Below the pieces are notes generated by a model. It had not been told where the DNA came from. It was given only the letters and a program-made list of their open reading frames with translations, and did not search any database. From Clostridiales bacterium (lineage in GTDB: Bacteria; Bacillota; Clostridia; Oscillospirales; QAMX01), in contig QAMX01000074.1 in the NCBI GenBank assembly GCA_003149835.1, positions 1-15,813 of the forward strand: a DNA stretch of 15,813 nucleotides. Reading direction: 5' to 3'. A program made the position numbers and the translations under genes. This document shows, piece by piece, positions 15,415 to 15,813 of the stretch; the first letter of the stretch is position 1, and each line of letters begins with the position of its first letter.

Positions 15415-15433
15415 GCAGGCGGATGCCGCCTGC
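15415..15433 (-). other. Hairpin in the Gfo/Idh/MocA gene leader
   Basis: GCAGGCGG and CCGCCTGC form a perfect 8-bp stem with a 3-base loop. On the minus strand it is followed by eight A residues and then the CGGAGG ribosome binding site. It fills most of the roughly 48-nt leader. Having A rather than T after it, it is not a terminator; it may stabilise the 5' end of the mRNA or keep the ribosome site open. Confidence 0.5.
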
Positions 15434-15445
15434 CAGAATATGTCA

Positions 15446-15474
15446 AGTATAACACAACCGCGCAGGCAATTCAA
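15446..15474 (-). promoter_or_regulatory. Promoter of the Gfo/Idh/MocA gene
   Basis: On the minus strand TTGAAT (15469-15474) and TATACT (15446-15451) are 17 bases apart. The predicted start is near 15439. A TTGACA on the plus strand at 15482-15487 faces the other way, but its -10 (GATGAT, 15506-15511) is poor, so a divergent promoter for the right-edge gene is uncertain. Confidence 0.7.
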
Positions 15475-15640
15475 TGCTTTTTTGACAGGAATTCACGCCG
15501 GTAGCGATGATTGGAATAGACGGCCTGAAACGGGCGGATACTAAGACAGCCGGGACGTCGGCCGCCGGTGCGTTTTTGGAAGCGAACGGGGACGATCCGC
15601 AGCGGATCTCAATTTGATGCAGGCCGATCAGGATGAAAAT

Positions 15641-15813
15641 ATGATGAACGGTTTTTTTGAAGGTTGGTATTACAGACAGCATAACGGCTCCGAGGCGGTC
15701 GCGCTGATCCCGGCGCTGCACACCGGCGGCGACGGCGTACAGCGCGCGTCGTTGCAGGTTGTGACAGGCGATTTTTCCTGCTCCGTGCCGTTTCAGGACT
15801 TTTGCTTCGACCG
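15641..15813 (+). CDS. Tocopherol cyclase-like protein, N-terminal part (cut by window)
   Basis: The frame is open from about 15617 to the window end. The predicted protein starts MMNGFFEGWYYRQ and continues through ALIPALHTGGDGVQRASLQV and a SVPFQDFCFD segment. The FFEGWYY start followed by an A-x-IPG-like strand and a Q-V strand is the recognisable opening of the tocopherol cyclase-like family (lipocalin-like beta fold), here from memory. In plants and cyanobacteria the family closes the chromanol ring of vitamin E, but homologues in anaerobic Firmicutes have no known role and are unlikely to make tocopherol. ATG 15641 or 15644 fits AGGA at 15630-15633; ATG 15617 is an upstream alternative. 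Only about 57 residues are visible. Confidence 0.65.
   Translation, partial: MMNGFFEGWYYRQHNGSEAVALIPALHTGGDGVQRASLQVVTGDFSCSVPFQDFCFD

Noticed and set aside
15507..15617. 36-codon plus-strand ORF just before the tocopherol cyclase-like gene (MIGIDGLKRADTK start)
   Set aside because: No ribosome binding site and no recognised similarity; its TGA overlaps an ATG at 15617, which hinted at coupling, but the evidence is too thin.

Overview
This looks like a chromosomal segment of an anaerobic Gram-positive bacterium, most likely class Clostridia (Bacillota), perhaps an Oscillospirales-type gut commensal with a GC-rich genome. That placement is an inference. It rests on the four-subunit ferredoxin-linked 2-oxoacid oxidoreductase, a serine D-Ala-D-Ala carboxypeptidase with a C-terminal membrane anchor, the family flavour of the proteins, GTG starts, AGGAGG-type ribosome binding sites and clear TTGACA/TATAAT promoters. 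No rRNA, tRNA, CRISPR array, insertion sequence or phage gene was seen, and the complete genes show no frameshifts.

Left part (1-6380), minus strand. A promoter at 128-156 fires off the left edge. It is followed by mfd (transcription-repair coupling factor), an eight-helix membrane protein of unknown function, and a penicillin-binding-protein-type D-Ala-D-Ala carboxypeptidase with its own promoter. A 48-codon ORF on the plus strand sits in the gap between mfd and the membrane protein.

Middle (6380-11350), plus strand. A strong extended -10 promoter, divergent from the carboxypeptidase promoter, makes a leader of about 195 nt that ends in a terminator-like hairpin just before a pyridoxal/pyridoxamine kinase gene. 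Next comes a short LD-carboxypeptidase (S66) remnant that keeps only its two ends. A second extended -10 promoter then drives a five-gene operon: a P-loop ATPase, a 2x[4Fe-4S] ferredoxin, and the alpha, beta and gamma subunits of a 2-oxoacid:ferredoxin oxidoreductase. The operon ends at a perfect 15-bp terminator stem.

Right part (11350-15813). On the minus strand, a lactate/malate dehydrogenase-family gene is followed by malic enzyme. They share a promoter with a leader of about 150 nt and a terminator at 11489-11525. The dehydrogenase has Arg at the residue that separates malate from lactate dehydrogenases, so with malic enzyme it may form an oxaloacetate-malate-pyruvate module rather than a lactate pathway. 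Beyond it lies a Gfo/Idh/MocA oxidoreductase with its own promoter and terminator. At the right edge, divergent from it, begins a gene resembling the tocopherol cyclase-like family, cut by the window.

The genes suggest housekeeping plus central fermentation: 2-oxoacid oxidation to acyl-CoA with ferredoxin reduction, and NAD(P)H balancing through malate/pyruvate. I found no clear new defence or mobile system. The best leads are the Arg-type 'lactate dehydrogenase', the ATPase tied to the oxidoreductase, the pdxK leader, the S66 remnant and the tocopherol cyclase-like gene.
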